From JARBUG01 sp035628915 (GTDB lineage Bacteria; Bacillota; Sulfobacillia; Symbiobacteriales; Symbiobacteriaceae): a stretch of DNA of 64,000 nucleotides. The position numbers and the translations under genes are program-made. The notes beneath the pieces were generated by a model. The model made no database searches. It was not told the DNA's origin and worked only from the letters and a program-made list of their open reading frames with translations. Shown here in pieces: positions 48,357-57,587 of the stretch (position 1 is the stretch's first letter; each line of letters opens with the position of its first letter). The stretch is taken from assembly GCA_035628915.1 (NCBI GenBank), contig DASPIW010000016.1, forward strand, positions 51,876 through 115,875. Direction: 5' to 3'.

Positions 48357-49956
48357 GAGTACTGAGCCTCCCTTCCTCGGAGCACAGGGGCAGTGTGAAC
48401 CGGAAGATCGATCCGCGCCCCTGTTCGCTTTCCAGCCACATGCGTCCGCCGTGGAGCTCTACCAGGCTCTTGGCCAGGGGCAGGCCGAGTCCGGTTCCCT
48501 CCGGGCGTTCCCGCCCGGCTTGACTGAACTTCTCAAACACCCGCTCCCGGTCCGCGGGAGCGATGCCGATGCCGGTGTCGGCTACGGCCACTTCTGCGAA
48601 CCGGCCGTCAACCCGGGCGGTCACCGTAACCTTGCCGCCGGCGGGCGTGAACTTGATGGCGTTGCCCAGGAGATTGAGCAGCACCTGGGTAATCCGGAGA
48701 CCATCGGCTTCTACTAAAGGCACATCGGCGGGGACCCCCAAAATGATAGCCACGCCCTTCCGCTCGGCCAGAGGCCGGACCGTTCGCTCGGCGTTGCGGA
48801 CCAGGTCCTGTACGGCCAGCGCCTCGCGGAACAGCCGCACTTTGCCGGCGTCGAGCCGGGAGATGTCCAGCAGGTCGTTGATCATCTGCAGCAGCCGCTG
48901 GCTGCTCTCTAGCACGTCGGTCAGGTACTCCTGCTGTTCCTGGTTCACCTTGCCGGCGGCGTCGTCCAGCAGCAATTCGGTAAAGGTGATAATGGAGGTC
49001 AGCGGCGTGCGGAATTCGTGGCTGACCATGGTCAGGAACTCGGACTTGTGGCGGGAAGCCCTCTCCAGTTCCACGTTGGCCTGCTGAAGCTGAGCGGTGC
49101 GCTCGGAGACTTTCTGCTCCAGAGAGCTGTACGACTCCTCAAGCCTTTGGGTCATGGAGGCAAAGGCATCGGCGACGACAGCCGTCTCCTTGTTGGCATA
49201 AAGCGGCTGCAGGGCCTCCGGCTCAAGGGTAATGTGGCCGCCGCCAATCGACTCCGCCACGGAGACCAGTTGCTTGAGGGGCGACGACACCTGCCTGAGC
49301 AGCATGAACCAGATCAGAGCAAGTGTCAGCGCCGCAGCCAACAGAATGCCAAGCGCCATGCGGACGGTCTCGGTGCGGGCGTCTTTGAGGGCAGCGGTCA
49401 TGGGCAGGATGACGCTGATGGCCCCCGCCAGGTCGCCTTCCTTCATGCCTTCGCGGATGTGGCCGGTGGGATCGGTGGAGCCGGCCGGATCCCCGTGGCA
49501 TTTCAGGCATGACTGATCGGCCCGCAGGGCCGTGATGTACCGGTAGACGGGCTTTCCGTCGGCGTCAACGGCCCGCTGGTACTTGGAGTCCTTGGCGGGG
49601 TCAGCCAGAAACTCAAGGAGCGCCTGACGCTCAAACTCGTCGGGCGCGTTCTTTTCATCGCGTACTTCCAGCCGGGTCTGCTTCACCTGCAGGCCGGCCA
49701 TGTCGGCAAACAGGGCGTTGACGCCTTTTCCCACCTCGCTGGGCGCCAGCCGTTCGGCGTGCACCCGGTCGTCGCTCTTGGCGATGAACGACCGCGACGC
49801 TTTCGTCTCCAACGCCACCAGGTCGGCCTTGACCAGCAATTCCTCTTCGGCCTGCTGCTGCTGGTAGCGGATGTCCCACATCAGCGTGATGGCGAGCACC
49901 ATGAAGACGATGAAGGTGATGGCCGCCATGAACTTGACAACGAGACTCCTCGTCAT
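48349..49956 (-). CDS. Membrane sensor histidine kinase with DUF3365/CxxCH sensor domain
   Basis: 535 residues. An N-terminal transmembrane helix (FMAAITFIVFMVLAITLMW) and a second at about 200-222 enclose an extracytoplasmic DUF3365 (Tll0287-like) domain containing CLKCHG (about residue 150), a c-type heme attachment motif. HAMP, a coiled coil, HisKA (HEFRTPLTSII, phospho-His) and HATPase_c (N-box LLGNAIKFTPAGGKV, G-boxes DTGIGIA and GTGLGLPL) follow. It probably senses redox state, or heme-bound gas, outside the membrane and phosphorylates the adjacent OmpR regulator. Confidence 0.92.
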   Translation of the reverse strand: MTRSLVVKFMAAITFIVFMVLAITLMWDIRYQQQQAEEELLVKADLVALETKASRSFIAKSDDRVHAERLAPSEVGKGVNALFADMAGLQVKQTRLEVRDEKNAPDEFERQALLEFLADPAKDSKYQRAVDADGKPVYRYITALRADQSCLKCHGDPAGSTDPTGHIREGMKEGDLAGAISVILPMTAALKDARTETVRMALGILLAAALTLALIWFMLLRQVSSPLKQLVSVAESIGGGHITLEPEALQPLYANKETAVVADAFASMTQRLEESYSSLEQKVSERTAQLQQANVELERASRHKSEFLTMVSHEFRTPLTSIITFTELLLDDAAGKVNQEQQEYLTDVLESSQRLLQMINDLLDISRLDAGKVRLFREALAVQDLVRNAERTVRPLAERKGVAIILGVPADVPLVEADGLRITQVLLNLLGNAIKFTPAGGKVTVTARVDGRFAEVAVADTGIGIAPADRERVFEKFSQAGRERPEGTGLGLPLAKSLVELHGGRMWLESEQGRGSIFRFTLPLCSEEGRLSTHG

Positions 49957-50100
49957 TGGGCCTATCCCTCCTCATTCTCATGATAATCTCAGAAATCTCT
50001 CGGTCCTAGAACCCACCGGGGTCAAGTAATATGGGTGAATATGGCTATGAGTGTATGACATTTTTGTAATTATGTTTTCGCCGACCCGAGGGGGCGCGAA

Positions 50101-50128
50101 AGGGCCCGGAGCCAAAGCTCCGGGCCGG
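50101..50128 (-). terminator. Terminator hairpin after the S9 peptidase gene
   Basis: GGCCCGGAGC-CAAA-GCTCCGGGCC (50103-50126). On the minus strand it is followed by CTTTCGC. Confidence 0.65.
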
Positions 50129-50136
50129 GGAAGACT

Positions 50137-50207
50137 AGTCTAGTGCGGCGCCGTGCAGCGGCGAGGCCGCACGGCACCCGTAAAGGCGCGTCAGCGCCGA
50201 GAAGGGG
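50137..50207 (-). repeat. Two-hairpin dispersed repeat, copy C
   Basis: Reverse orientation relative to copies A and B. Same CCCCTTCTCGGCGCTGACGC start, TTTACGG spacer, and GTGCGGC...GCCGCAC stem. It provides the last codons and the TGA stop of the S9 peptidase gene. Confidence 0.85.
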
Positions 50208-52200
50208 CGAGGTACTGTGTGAACCAGGCAGTGATCTCGTTCAAACGATGGATGCGGTTCCAGGGCTTGCCGTTCCGGCTCATGCCGTGGAACTCGCCGG
50301 GGTAGGTGACGAACCGGACCGGCGCCTTGCCCAGGTGCTTGATCGCCGAGTACCACATCATCCCCTGGTCGATGGGGCACCGCAGATCCCCCTCCTGATG
50401 CTCTATCAAAATCGGGGTGACTACGTTCTCTACGTAGGTAATCGGCGACTGCTGCCGGTAGCCGCTGTGCTCAGACCAGGGGGCAGCACCATCGAACTTG
50501 CGCATCCAGAAGGGGCCGCCGTCGCCGGTGCCGATCATCATCCGCCAGTCGCAGATGGAGCGGCCCGTCACCGCTGCCCTGAACCGGTCGGTGTGGCCGA
50601 CGATCCAATTGGTCATGAAGCCGCCGTAGGAACCGCCGGTGACGCCGAGCCGGTCGGCATCGATCCACGGGTACGCGGCGATGGCCTGGTCGAGCACCGC
50701 CATGATATCGGCATAGTCCTGATTGCCCCACTCCTGCTGAATAGCCATGCAGTGGGCCTCGCCGTAGCCCTGGGAGCCGCGGGGGTTGGAGTAGACGACC
50801 CCGAAGCCCTGCGCTGCGAGCAGTTGGAACTCAAAGAACATGGCGGCGGCGTACATGGCCATGGGGCCGCCGTGAATCGCAAGGATCGTTGGATAGCGCC
50901 CGCCTTCCGCAAAGCCGTGTGGCCGCATGATCCAGGCGTCAATCTCCGGGCCGCCGGGCGCCCGGGCTGAGAAGCGCTCCGGTGTGCTGAGCTCGAGCTC
51001 AGCGAGCAGGCTCCGGTTGATCTCAGTGAGCCGCTGGGCTGCACCTTCCATGAGGTCGAGCCAGTAAATGTCGGCGGGGTTGAGCGGCTCGGCCTGCCCA
51101 AAGGCCACCTTGCGGCAGCGGGCGTCCATACTGAAGCTGTAAATCAGGTGCTCGCCTTTGGTCAGCAACTCAACCTCGCCCGACGCCACCGTGAGTTTGG
51201 CCAGCTGGGCGGTTCCGTCCACGGAGGTCACGGCGAACAGGGCGGAGCCGTCGGGCGCCCAGGTCAACTGCCAACCCCCGGGCGCCGGCATGTCGGAGAT
51301 CCCAACGTTTTCAAACGTCCGGTCCCAGGCCGGAGCCGCATCCGTCAAGGCGCCGCCGGCAAACGGCGCGAGGCCGATGCGCCCGTTGTCATAGCCCATG
51401 CAATCCGTGCAGGTCATGATCACCGCAACCACAGAGCCATCCGGCGAGACGGATGGGCCCTCGCAGGTCATGTCGTCGGGCGTGAGCTGCCGGGCTTCCC
51501 CGCCTTCGGCGCCAATCGCGTAGACCCGGCTCTCAAAGGCGTTGCGGTCATAGTCCTTGCCGAGGCGCCCGGCAAAGACCAGGTGCCGTCCGTCCGGCGT
51601 CCAGGTAATCTGCCTTACGTTGTACGGCGGATGTGTGAGTTGGACTGGCTCGGCCCCCTCCTCCAGCGCCATGACGCAGAGGCAGGCCCGCCGCTGCAAG
51701 TAGTAGCCCGTTCCGTCCATCTTGTGGGATAGCTCCGTAATGACCTTGACGTCCTTGGTGAACTTTTTGAGCAGGTCATCCTCCTTCTCTTCCTTGACCT
51801 CGGGCTGAATGCCGTCCCCTTTGAGATAGGCCGTAAAGGCCAGGCGGGCGCCGTCGGGGGCCCAAGCGAACTCACCGACGCCGCCTTGCACTTTGGTAAT
51901 CTGACGGGCTTCACCGCCCGCGACATCCATCAGCCAGACTTGCGTCTGCCCGCTCCGCTTGCTCAGGAACGCCAGGCGGGAGCCGTCCGGACTGAAACGG
52001 GGTGCGCTGTCGGACTCGCCGCCGGTGAAGCGGACGGCAGGTTTGCCAGGTGCCGCCATGTAAATGGCGAGCTTAGTCTCGTTTTTTCCCTGGTCGATCC
52101 GGCTGATCACGAAAGCAATCCGATCACCGCCGGGCGCCATACTAATGTCGCCGGCCAGTTGGACTGAGAGCAGATCCTGGACCTGCAGTTTGCGGGTCAC
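50191..52200 (-). CDS. S9 family (prolyl oligopeptidase/acylaminoacyl) peptidase
   Basis: 669 residues from GTG 52200, with AGGAGG eight bases upstream. N-terminal beta-propeller with repeated (F/W)SPDGSRLAF-type blades. C-terminal alpha/beta-hydrolase: ILAIHGGPMAMY, nucleophile Ser in GVTGGSYGGFMTNWIVGH (about residue 510), Asp in HQEGDLRCP, His in PGEFHGMSRNG. It cuts short peptides, perhaps acyl-aminoacyl ends, in the cytosol. Its C-terminal LAPSRR and stop are encoded by the repeat, so the original tail was probably longer or different. Confidence 0.93.
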   Translation of the reverse strand: MTRKLQVQDLLSVQLAGDISMAPGGDRIAFVISRIDQGKNETKLAIYMAAPGKPAVRFTGGESDSAPRFSPDGSRLAFLSKRSGQTQVWLMDVAGGEARQITKVQGGVGEFAWAPDGARLAFTAYLKGDGIQPEVKEEKEDDLLKKFTKDVKVITELSHKMDGTGYYLQRRACLCVMALEEGAEPVQLTHPPYNVRQITWTPDGRHLVFAGRLGKDYDRNAFESRVYAIGAEGGEARQLTPDDMTCEGPSVSPDGSVVAVIMTCTDCMGYDNGRIGLAPFAGGALTDAAPAWDRTFENVGISDMPAPGGWQLTWAPDGSALFAVTSVDGTAQLAKLTVASGEVELLTKGEHLIYSFSMDARCRKVAFGQAEPLNPADIYWLDLMEGAAQRLTEINRSLLAELELSTPERFSARAPGGPEIDAWIMRPHGFAEGGRYPTILAIHGGPMAMYAAAMFFEFQLLAAQGFGVVYSNPRGSQGYGEAHCMAIQQEWGNQDYADIMAVLDQAIAAYPWIDADRLGVTGGSYGGFMTNWIVGHTDRFRAAVTGRSICDWRMMIGTGDGGPFWMRKFDGAAPWSEHSGYRQQSPITYVENVVTPILIEHQEGDLRCPIDQGMMWYSAIKHLGKAPVRFVTYPGEFHGMSRNGKPWNRIHRLNEITAWFTQYLAPSRR

Positions 52201-52284
52201 GCTGCGCACCTCCTAATAACTTCTCATTATGAATCTTTCGTGATACGGATTGGTATGTCCTGTTTACTTATTTGGGGAGAATTA

Positions 52285-52313
52285 TTGACAAAGGGCAGGC
52301 GACCTCGTAGACT
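52285..52313 (+). promoter_or_regulatory. Sigma-A promoter for the lrp-aminotransferase operon
   Basis: -35 TTGACA (52285-52290), 17-bp spacer, -10 TAGACT (52308-52313). Confidence 0.7.
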
Positions 52314-52341
52314 ATCCAGAATACCAGAGGAGGGGACAGGG

Positions 52342-52836
52342 ATGGACGATTCCAAGAAGCGAGAGATTTTGGGTTTGCTTGAGTCTAACTGCCGTCTCAC
52401 AGCCTCGCAGATCGCCGTGATGCTGGACGAGGATCCGGCGGGGGTAGCGGCGACCATTGCCGAAATGGAAGAGCAGAAGGTCATCCTGCGGCACTGTGCC
52501 ATGGTCAACTGGGACAAGGCCGGCGTTGACCGGGTCACCGCGCTCATTGACGTCAAACTCCACCCGCAGAGAGACGTCGGCTTCGACCGGCTGGCCGAGC
52601 GCATTGCCCGCTTTCCCGAGGTGCGGTCCTGCTACCTGATGTCCGGAACCTACGACCTGGCGGTCGAAGTGGAGTCCACCAACCTCAAGGAGGTGGCCCG
52701 CTTTATTTCCGAACGGCTGAGCACGCTGGAAGGCGTTGCCAGCACCACCACCCATTTCGTGCTCAAGCGGTATAAACACGATGGCGTCTCCTTTACAGAG
52801 GAGGCGACCGACGAAAGGCTGGCGATCCACCCGTGA
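52342..52836 (+). CDS. Lrp/AsnC-family transcriptional regulator
   Basis: 164 residues from ATG 52342 (GAGGGGACAGGG upstream). N-terminal winged helix: REILGLLESNCRLTASQIAVMLDEDPAGVAATIAEMEEQKVI. C-terminal RAM/AsnC effector domain: RVTALIDVKL, RFPEVRSCYLMSGTYDLAVEVESTNLKEV, VASTTTHFVLKRY. It probably senses an amino acid and regulates the aminotransferase gene that overlaps it by 4 bp, perhaps also itself. Confidence 0.92.
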   Translation: MDDSKKREILGLLESNCRLTASQIAVMLDEDPAGVAATIAEMEEQKVILRHCAMVNWDKAGVDRVTALIDVKLHPQRDVGFDRLAERIARFPEVRSCYLMSGTYDLAVEVESTNLKEVARFISERLSTLEGVASTTTHFVLKRYKHDGVSFTEEATDERLAIHP

Positions 52837-54008
52837 GATCGTTCGTCAACCGTCATGTGGCAGCACTGCCACCCTCCGGCATCCGCAAGTTCTTTGACCT
52901 CGTCTCCCAGTCCAAGGGCATCATCTCACTCGGCGTCGGTGAACCTGACTTCACGACTCCCTGGCACATTCGCGAAGCGGCCATTTACTCCCTGGAGAAG
53001 GGAAAGACAGCTTACACCTCCAACTGGGGCATGCCCGACCTGCGGGAAGCGGTCAGCCGTCACCTGGAGGACTGGCAAGGGTTGAAGTATGACCCGGCCA
53101 AGGAGATTCTGATCACCGTCGGCGCCGCCGAAGGCGTCGATCTGGCCATGCGGGCCGTGCTGGAGCCGGGCGACGAGATTCTGATCTGCGAGCCGTGCTT
53201 CGTCTCGTACGTGCCCTGTGCCAAAATGGCGGGCGCCCACGTCGTCACCGTTCCCCTGCGGGCGGAAGATGACTTCAAGCTGACGCCGGCCCTGCTCCGG
53301 CAGTACTTGACCCCGAAGACGAAGGCGCTTTTCATCTCCTACCCGTCCAACCCGACGGGCGCCGTGATGACCAAGGCCGAGCTTGAGGAGATCGCCAAGA
53401 TCGCCATCGAGGCCGATATTCTGGTGATCACGGACGAGATTTACGGCGAGATGACCTACGGCGGCGAGCACTACTCGATCGCACGGTTCCCGGGCATGCA
53501 GGAGCGGACGATTCTGCTGAACGGTATGTCGAAAGCCTACGCAATGACCGGCTGGCGCATCGGCTATGCCTGCGGGCCGGATGAGATCATCGGCCAGATG
53601 ATGAAAATCCACCAGTTTGCCATTATGTGCGCTCCCACGGTGGGCCAGATTGCTGCCCTTGAAGCGCTGAAGAACGGCAAGCCGGAGCGGGATAAGATGA
53701 TTCAGGAGTATGACCGGCGGCGAAAAGTCATGTACAAGGGATTCACCGAGATGGGCCTGCCGTGCTTCGAGCCGCGGGGCGCCTTCTACATCTTCCCGTC
53801 GATTGAGCCGACGGGCATGAATGAAGAAGAGTTCGCCATGAAGCTTCTCGAAGAGGAGAAGGTCGCCGTGGTGCCGGGCTCCGCCTTCGGCGAAAGCGGC
53901 AAGGGCCACGTCAGGTGCTCATACGCTTCTTCGATGGAGAACTTGCAGGAGTCGCTGCGGCGCATTGGCAAGTTCGTTGAACGACACTCTATGGTGGGCA
54001 ATCGATAG
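52833..54008 (+). CDS. Class I/II PLP-dependent aminotransferase
   Basis: 391 residues from GTG 52833 (GTGA overlap with lrp). Fold type I: ISLGVGEPDFTTPWHI, AYTSNWGMPDLREAV, SYPSNPTGAVMTKAEL, DEIYGEMTYGG, the PLP-Lys in LNGMSKAYAMTGWRIGY (about residue 233), and the carboxylate-binding Arg in VRCSYASS. It fits aspartate/aromatic/branched-chain type aminotransferases; the exact substrate cannot be told. The genomic coupling to an Lrp regulator is common. Confidence 0.93.
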   Translation: MRSFVNRHVAALPPSGIRKFFDLVSQSKGIISLGVGEPDFTTPWHIREAAIYSLEKGKTAYTSNWGMPDLREAVSRHLEDWQGLKYDPAKEILITVGAAEGVDLAMRAVLEPGDEILICEPCFVSYVPCAKMAGAHVVTVPLRAEDDFKLTPALLRQYLTPKTKALFISYPSNPTGAVMTKAELEEIAKIAIEADILVITDEIYGEMTYGGEHYSIARFPGMQERTILLNGMSKAYAMTGWRIGYACGPDEIIGQMMKIHQFAIMCAPTVGQIAALEALKNGKPERDKMIQEYDRRRKVMYKGFTEMGLPCFEPRGAFYIFPSIEPTGMNEEEFAMKLLEEEKVAVVPGSAFGESGKGHVRCSYASSMENLQESLRRIGKFVERHSMVGNR

Positions 54009-54026
54009 TGGCAGATGCACTGGGTC

Positions 54027-54058
54027 CGGGGACAGGCTGTCCCCGGACCCTTTCGTGT
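54027..54058 (+). terminator. Terminator of the aminotransferase operon
   Basis: GTCCGGGGACAG-GC-TGTCCCCGGAC hairpin (54027-54051), then CCTTTCGTG. Confidence 0.75.
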
Positions 54059-54105
54059 TTCGGGCTGCGGCCTTCGCAGCGTATTTGGCCGTCGGGTAAT
54101 GCGGA

Positions 54106-54741
54106 CTACTCGGCGAACTCCTCGTCCGGGCGGGCGTAGCGCTTCATGGCCAGCCAGGCGGCGGCGCCCAGGGAGAGGGCGATCAGCCCCGGCCCCAGCA
54201 GGACCGCCAGGGACTTGACGGGCCCGGGCAGCACCATGTAGAGCAGCCCCACGGCAAGCACGCACGCCAAGCCCAGCATCGCCTGAAGCGGATGGGCCGC
54301 CGCCAGCATGAGCGACCGCTTGAGCAGTGGGCCCAACGGTTGCGGGAACCAGGCCAGCAGCGGCCAGGCATAAACGTTGGCCATGGCTGCCACGAATCCA
54401 AGCGATGCAAACAGGTAGGCGGCCACCCGGGTGAGCGGACTGCCCATGGCCATGAAGAATTGGAAATCAAACCAGAGAACGCCGCCGACCACCAGGTCGA
54501 TGAGGCCGAGCAGCAGGGCACGACCGAACGAACGCTTGAAGCCCCGCCAGAATCGCCCGACCGTCTCCCCGGGCACCGGGCGAATCAGGGCGCCCGCGGC
54601 GGAGACCAGGCCGACCAGCGCCGCCGGAATGGTGATGACCGGGGCGGCGAACAGGAAGAACAAGAGCCCGCCGATGACCAGCACGCTGACTTTCTCGCCA
54701 AACGCCCAGAGCCGGGGAAACCGGTCTTCCCAGGGATTCAT
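54106..54741 (-). CDS. DUF624 (YesL-like) membrane protein
   Basis: 211 residues from ATG 54741 (GGAGGTG upstream). Five hydrophobic helices in the DUF624 pattern: FGEKVSVLVIGGLLFFLFAAPVITIPAALVGL, FKRSFGRALLLGLIDLVVG, ANVYAWPLLAWFPQPLGPLLKRSLMLAAAHPLQAM. Family members often lie next to carbohydrate ABC transporters, but here the neighbour is a nucleoside phosphorylase (4 bp gap). Function unknown. Confidence 0.85.
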   Translation of the reverse strand: MNPWEDRFPRLWAFGEKVSVLVIGGLLFFLFAAPVITIPAALVGLVSAAGALIRPVPGETVGRFWRGFKRSFGRALLLGLIDLVVGGVLWFDFQFFMAMGSPLTRVAAYLFASLGFVAAMANVYAWPLLAWFPQPLGPLLKRSLMLAAAHPLQAMLGLACVLAVGLLYMVLPGPVKSLAVLLGPGLIALSLGAAAWLAMKRYARPDEEFAE

Positions 54742-54745
54742 GGCG

Positions 54746-56089
54746 TCACCTCCGGGTGCTGCCCGTGTATCGCTCGACGCCCGCTTCCGTAACCAGGCCA
54801 TAAACCAGGGGATGCTCGGGCGAGGGCGTCGCCCCAATGCCGTACGCGGCCAGCAGGCGCTGCTGCACTTCGCTCAGGCGGGAATCATCGCCGACGTGCA
54901 CTTCAGCCAGGGCTTCCCCTTCCTCCACCGGGTCGCCCACTTTCTTCCTGAGGACGATGCCCACGGACAGGTCGATCTGCGACGCTTTCGTCTCGCGCCC
55001 GGCGCCCAGCAGCAGGGCGGCCACGCCCACTTCCAGCGCTTCGATCCGCTGGATAAACCCGGCCTGTGGCGCGGGCAGGGGGACGACGCGGGGCGCCCGC
55101 GGGAGCTTGGCGGGCTGCCGGATGCAAGAAGGATCGCCACCCTGTGCCTCAATCAGTTCGATCAGCTTGTTCAGGCCGTGGCCGGCCCGCAGGGCCTTGA
55201 CCAGCTGCTTGCGGGCTGCCGCCGCGTCTTCGGCGACGCCGGCGAGGCGGAGCATCTGCGAGCCGAGGGCGAGGCAGACATCTTCCAGGTCCTTGGGCCC
55301 GAAGCCCCGCAGGGTCTCAATCGCCTCGGCGACCTCGAGGGCGTTGCCGACCGCGTGTCCGAGGGGTTGGTCCATATCGGAGACGAAGGCGGCGACTTCG
55401 CGGCCAGTCTCCCGGCCAATGTCGACCATGGCCTGCGCCAGGCGGAAGGAGTCGTCCAGCGTCTTCATGAAGGCGCCCGACCCGGTCTTTACGTCCAGTA
55501 CGATGGCGTCGGCGCCGCCGGCGATTTTCTTGGACATGATCGAAGAGGCGATCAGGGGGATGGAATCGACGGTAGCCGTGACGTCCCGCAGGGCGTAGAG
55601 CCGCTTGTCGGCGGGCACCAGATTGCCGGTCTGGCCCACGACGGCGCAGCCGACGCGGTTTACCTGCTCGATGAACTCCTCACCCGTTCGCTCAACGCGC
55701 ATGCCCGGGATCGATTCCAGCTTGTCAAGAGTGCCGCCGGTGTGGCCCAGGCCGCGGCCGGACATTTTTGCTACCGGCGCACCGCAGGCCGCCACGAGGG
55801 GAATCAGCACCAGGGAGACCTTGTCGCCCACGCCGCCGGTGCTGTGCTTGTCAACTTTCCGGCCGCGGATGGCCGACAGGTCGATCACATCGCCGGAACG
55901 CGCCATGGCCATGGTCAGGTCGGCCGTCTCGCGGGCGGACATGCCCTGCAGGCAGACAGCCATAGCCCAGGCTGACATTTGATAATCCGGCACGGTGCCG
56001 GCGGTAAAGCCCTGAATGAGGAACTCAATCTCTTCCCGAGCCAGTTCCTGACCCATCCGCTTCTTGTAGATAATGTCATAGGCCCGCAT
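54746..56089 (-). CDS. pdp: Pyrimidine-nucleoside phosphorylase
   Basis: 447 residues from ATG 56089 (GGAGG about ten bases upstream). Family signature SGRGLGHTGGTLDKLESIPG (about residues 108-127), phosphate-binding KHSTGGVGDK, then the alpha/beta domain VLDVKTGSGAFMK. A C-terminal barrel-sandwich domain is present (LRKKVGDPVEEGEALAEVHVGDD). It splits uridine, deoxyuridine or thymidine to base and (deoxy)ribose-1-phosphate in salvage. The DUF624 gene follows in the same transcript. Confidence 0.95.
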   Translation of the reverse strand: MRAYDIIYKKRMGQELAREEIEFLIQGFTAGTVPDYQMSAWAMAVCLQGMSARETADLTMAMARSGDVIDLSAIRGRKVDKHSTGGVGDKVSLVLIPLVAACGAPVAKMSGRGLGHTGGTLDKLESIPGMRVERTGEEFIEQVNRVGCAVVGQTGNLVPADKRLYALRDVTATVDSIPLIASSIMSKKIAGGADAIVLDVKTGSGAFMKTLDDSFRLAQAMVDIGRETGREVAAFVSDMDQPLGHAVGNALEVAEAIETLRGFGPKDLEDVCLALGSQMLRLAGVAEDAAAARKQLVKALRAGHGLNKLIELIEAQGGDPSCIRQPAKLPRAPRVVPLPAPQAGFIQRIEALEVGVAALLLGAGRETKASQIDLSVGIVLRKKVGDPVEEGEALAEVHVGDDSRLSEVQQRLLAAYGIGATPSPEHPLVYGLVTEAGVERYTGSTRR

Positions 56090-56253
56090 GTCTTCGCAGC
56101 CTCCTCGTATCGCAGTCCTGGGCCAACTAGTAGAAATCCGCCCAAATCCGCCCACCTACCTGCAAGTATAGCACGACCTTACGTGTTGCGATTCCTCCGG
56201 GCGCAGATCAAGGTCGCAGACTGGACATAATAAGCCCGGAAAGGAGATGCAGT

Positions 56254-57315
56254 ATGCGGCGGACGGTTTGTATGGCCATTCTCGTTGCATTTGTGGTTTT
56301 TGTTGCCGGGGAGTCAGCCGCGGCAGCCGCGGCGCCGGAGTTGACCGACCGGCTGCAGGAGATTTTCCAGGCCCGGGCCCGGTGGCTGCTGACCGACGGG
56401 GCGCCCCCGCCGCTGGAAGCCGACTACGTACCGGGGTCGGCGCGGGCCAAGTGGGCGATTAACCACGAGCGGGGCAAGATCCGGTATGTCAAGCTGTGGG
56501 CGGAGGGCCGCAAGGTGAAGTTTGTGGAGGCCGCGCCCAGCCTGTACATCAAATATCTGAGCGGTGACGAGAACAAAGCCCGGTTCTATGTGGGTCAGAC
56601 TCTGGCGCTCGGGTACGTGTATCCGGGGGAGAAGCAGGTGAACCGGCTCGGGGTAGGCAGCCGACATGTGCTGGAACTGCGGCGGCACGAAGGAAAGTGG
56701 CTGGTGGCAAGCGAGTGGTATTCCGACCCCCTTGGCGATGACACAGAGGTGCCGGACGCAGTGCCCACCGAGCTGCTGCCGCCCGATCCGGCTGCGCCGA
56801 CCGCGCTGCCGGGGCGCCGCAAGGGGTACGACCGCCAGGGAGCCATCGCTTACGCCGACAAGTACTGCGGCCTTGCCTGGGGATGCGCCAACGATCACCG
56901 GTATAACCAGAAATATCGCAATTACACGGGCGACGGCGGGGACTGCACCAACTTCCTGTCGCAGATTCTCCGGGACGGCGGCGGATTGCGGGTACCGAAG
57001 AACATCATCCGCGTCTCCAATATGGCCGGTTACCTGCAAGGGTCAGGGCGGGCGTGGCTGGTGATGCGCGCGCCGTTCCGGCAGGCCTGGAAGCGGGCGG
57101 CGCAGGATCCCCGAGGCTTTCAGGCCATGGTGGGCCCGGCGGACCTGGTGGCCTACCAGGTTGGCGGGAAGATGGAGCATTTCGCGATCATCACGGGGTT
57201 TGACAGCCACGGGTATCCGCTGGTCAACTCTCATACCGCCGACCGGTACCGGGTGCCTTTCGACCTGGGCTGGGACCGACGCACGGTTTACTGGTTCTTC
57301 CGCGTGAATGGGTGA
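56254..57315 (+). CDS. Secreted protein with C-terminal amidase (CHAP/Amidase_6-like) domain
   Basis: 353 residues from ATG 56254, with AAAGGAGA upstream. Signal peptide (AILVAFVVFVAGESAAAAAA). The middle has an SH3-like or NTF2-like region (FYVGQTLALGYVY, HVLELRRHEGKWLVASEWYSD). The C-terminal 180 residues are of the putative amidase type PF12671: AIAYADKYC, then GDGGDCTNFLSQILRDGG with the likely catalytic Cys, GPADLVAYQ, EHFAIITGFDSHGYPLVNSHTADR with His. It probably hydrolyses a cell-wall amide bond. Confidence 0.85.
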   Translation: MRRTVCMAILVAFVVFVAGESAAAAAAPELTDRLQEIFQARARWLLTDGAPPPLEADYVPGSARAKWAINHERGKIRYVKLWAEGRKVKFVEAAPSLYIKYLSGDENKARFYVGQTLALGYVYPGEKQVNRLGVGSRHVLELRRHEGKWLVASEWYSDPLGDDTEVPDAVPTELLPPDPAAPTALPGRRKGYDRQGAIAYADKYCGLAWGCANDHRYNQKYRNYTGDGGDCTNFLSQILRDGGGLRVPKNIIRVSNMAGYLQGSGRAWLVMRAPFRQAWKRAAQDPRGFQAMVGPADLVAYQVGGKMEHFAIITGFDSHGYPLVNSHTADRYRVPFDLGWDRRTVYWFFRVNG

Positions 57316-57328
57316 GTGCGTCTGTCAT

Positions 57329-57376
57329 GAGCAAGCGTCAGAAAACCTTGGGTTTCTGGCGCTTGCTTTTCTCCTC
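57329..57376 (+). terminator. Strong terminator of the amidase-domain gene
   Basis: AGCAAGCGTCAGAAA pairs with TTTCTGGCGCTTGCT around ACCTTGGG, followed by TTTCTCC. Confidence 0.85.
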
Positions 57377-57587
57377 CTGGCAATGCAATGACCGTCAGCA
57401 ATATCAGGCCCTTGATCGTCCGGCACAAGCACTTGCCCGGCGAGAGACTGAGGGTCCATCGCTTCATCGACACTTTTGGCAGAAAAGTGCACCAAAACAC
57501 CGAACGAACGCCGTCACTCGTGCAGTCTTATGGGAGAAAGGTATGCATTTCGCCCAGAAGCGACACACCTGCGAAGGAGGGGGTCCC
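57377..57587. other. Intergenic region with no supported gene
   Basis: About 210 bp. An ORF on each strand exists but lacks a ribosome-binding site. A short minus-strand string (LCRTI) recalls the C-terminus of the IS1182 transposase but is too short to claim a remnant. Confidence 0.45.

Noticed and set aside
57288..57500. Possible IS1182 transposase C-terminal remnant
   Set aside because: Only about five residues (LCRTI) and some 15 bases match the IS end; no inverted repeat and no further transposase sequence.
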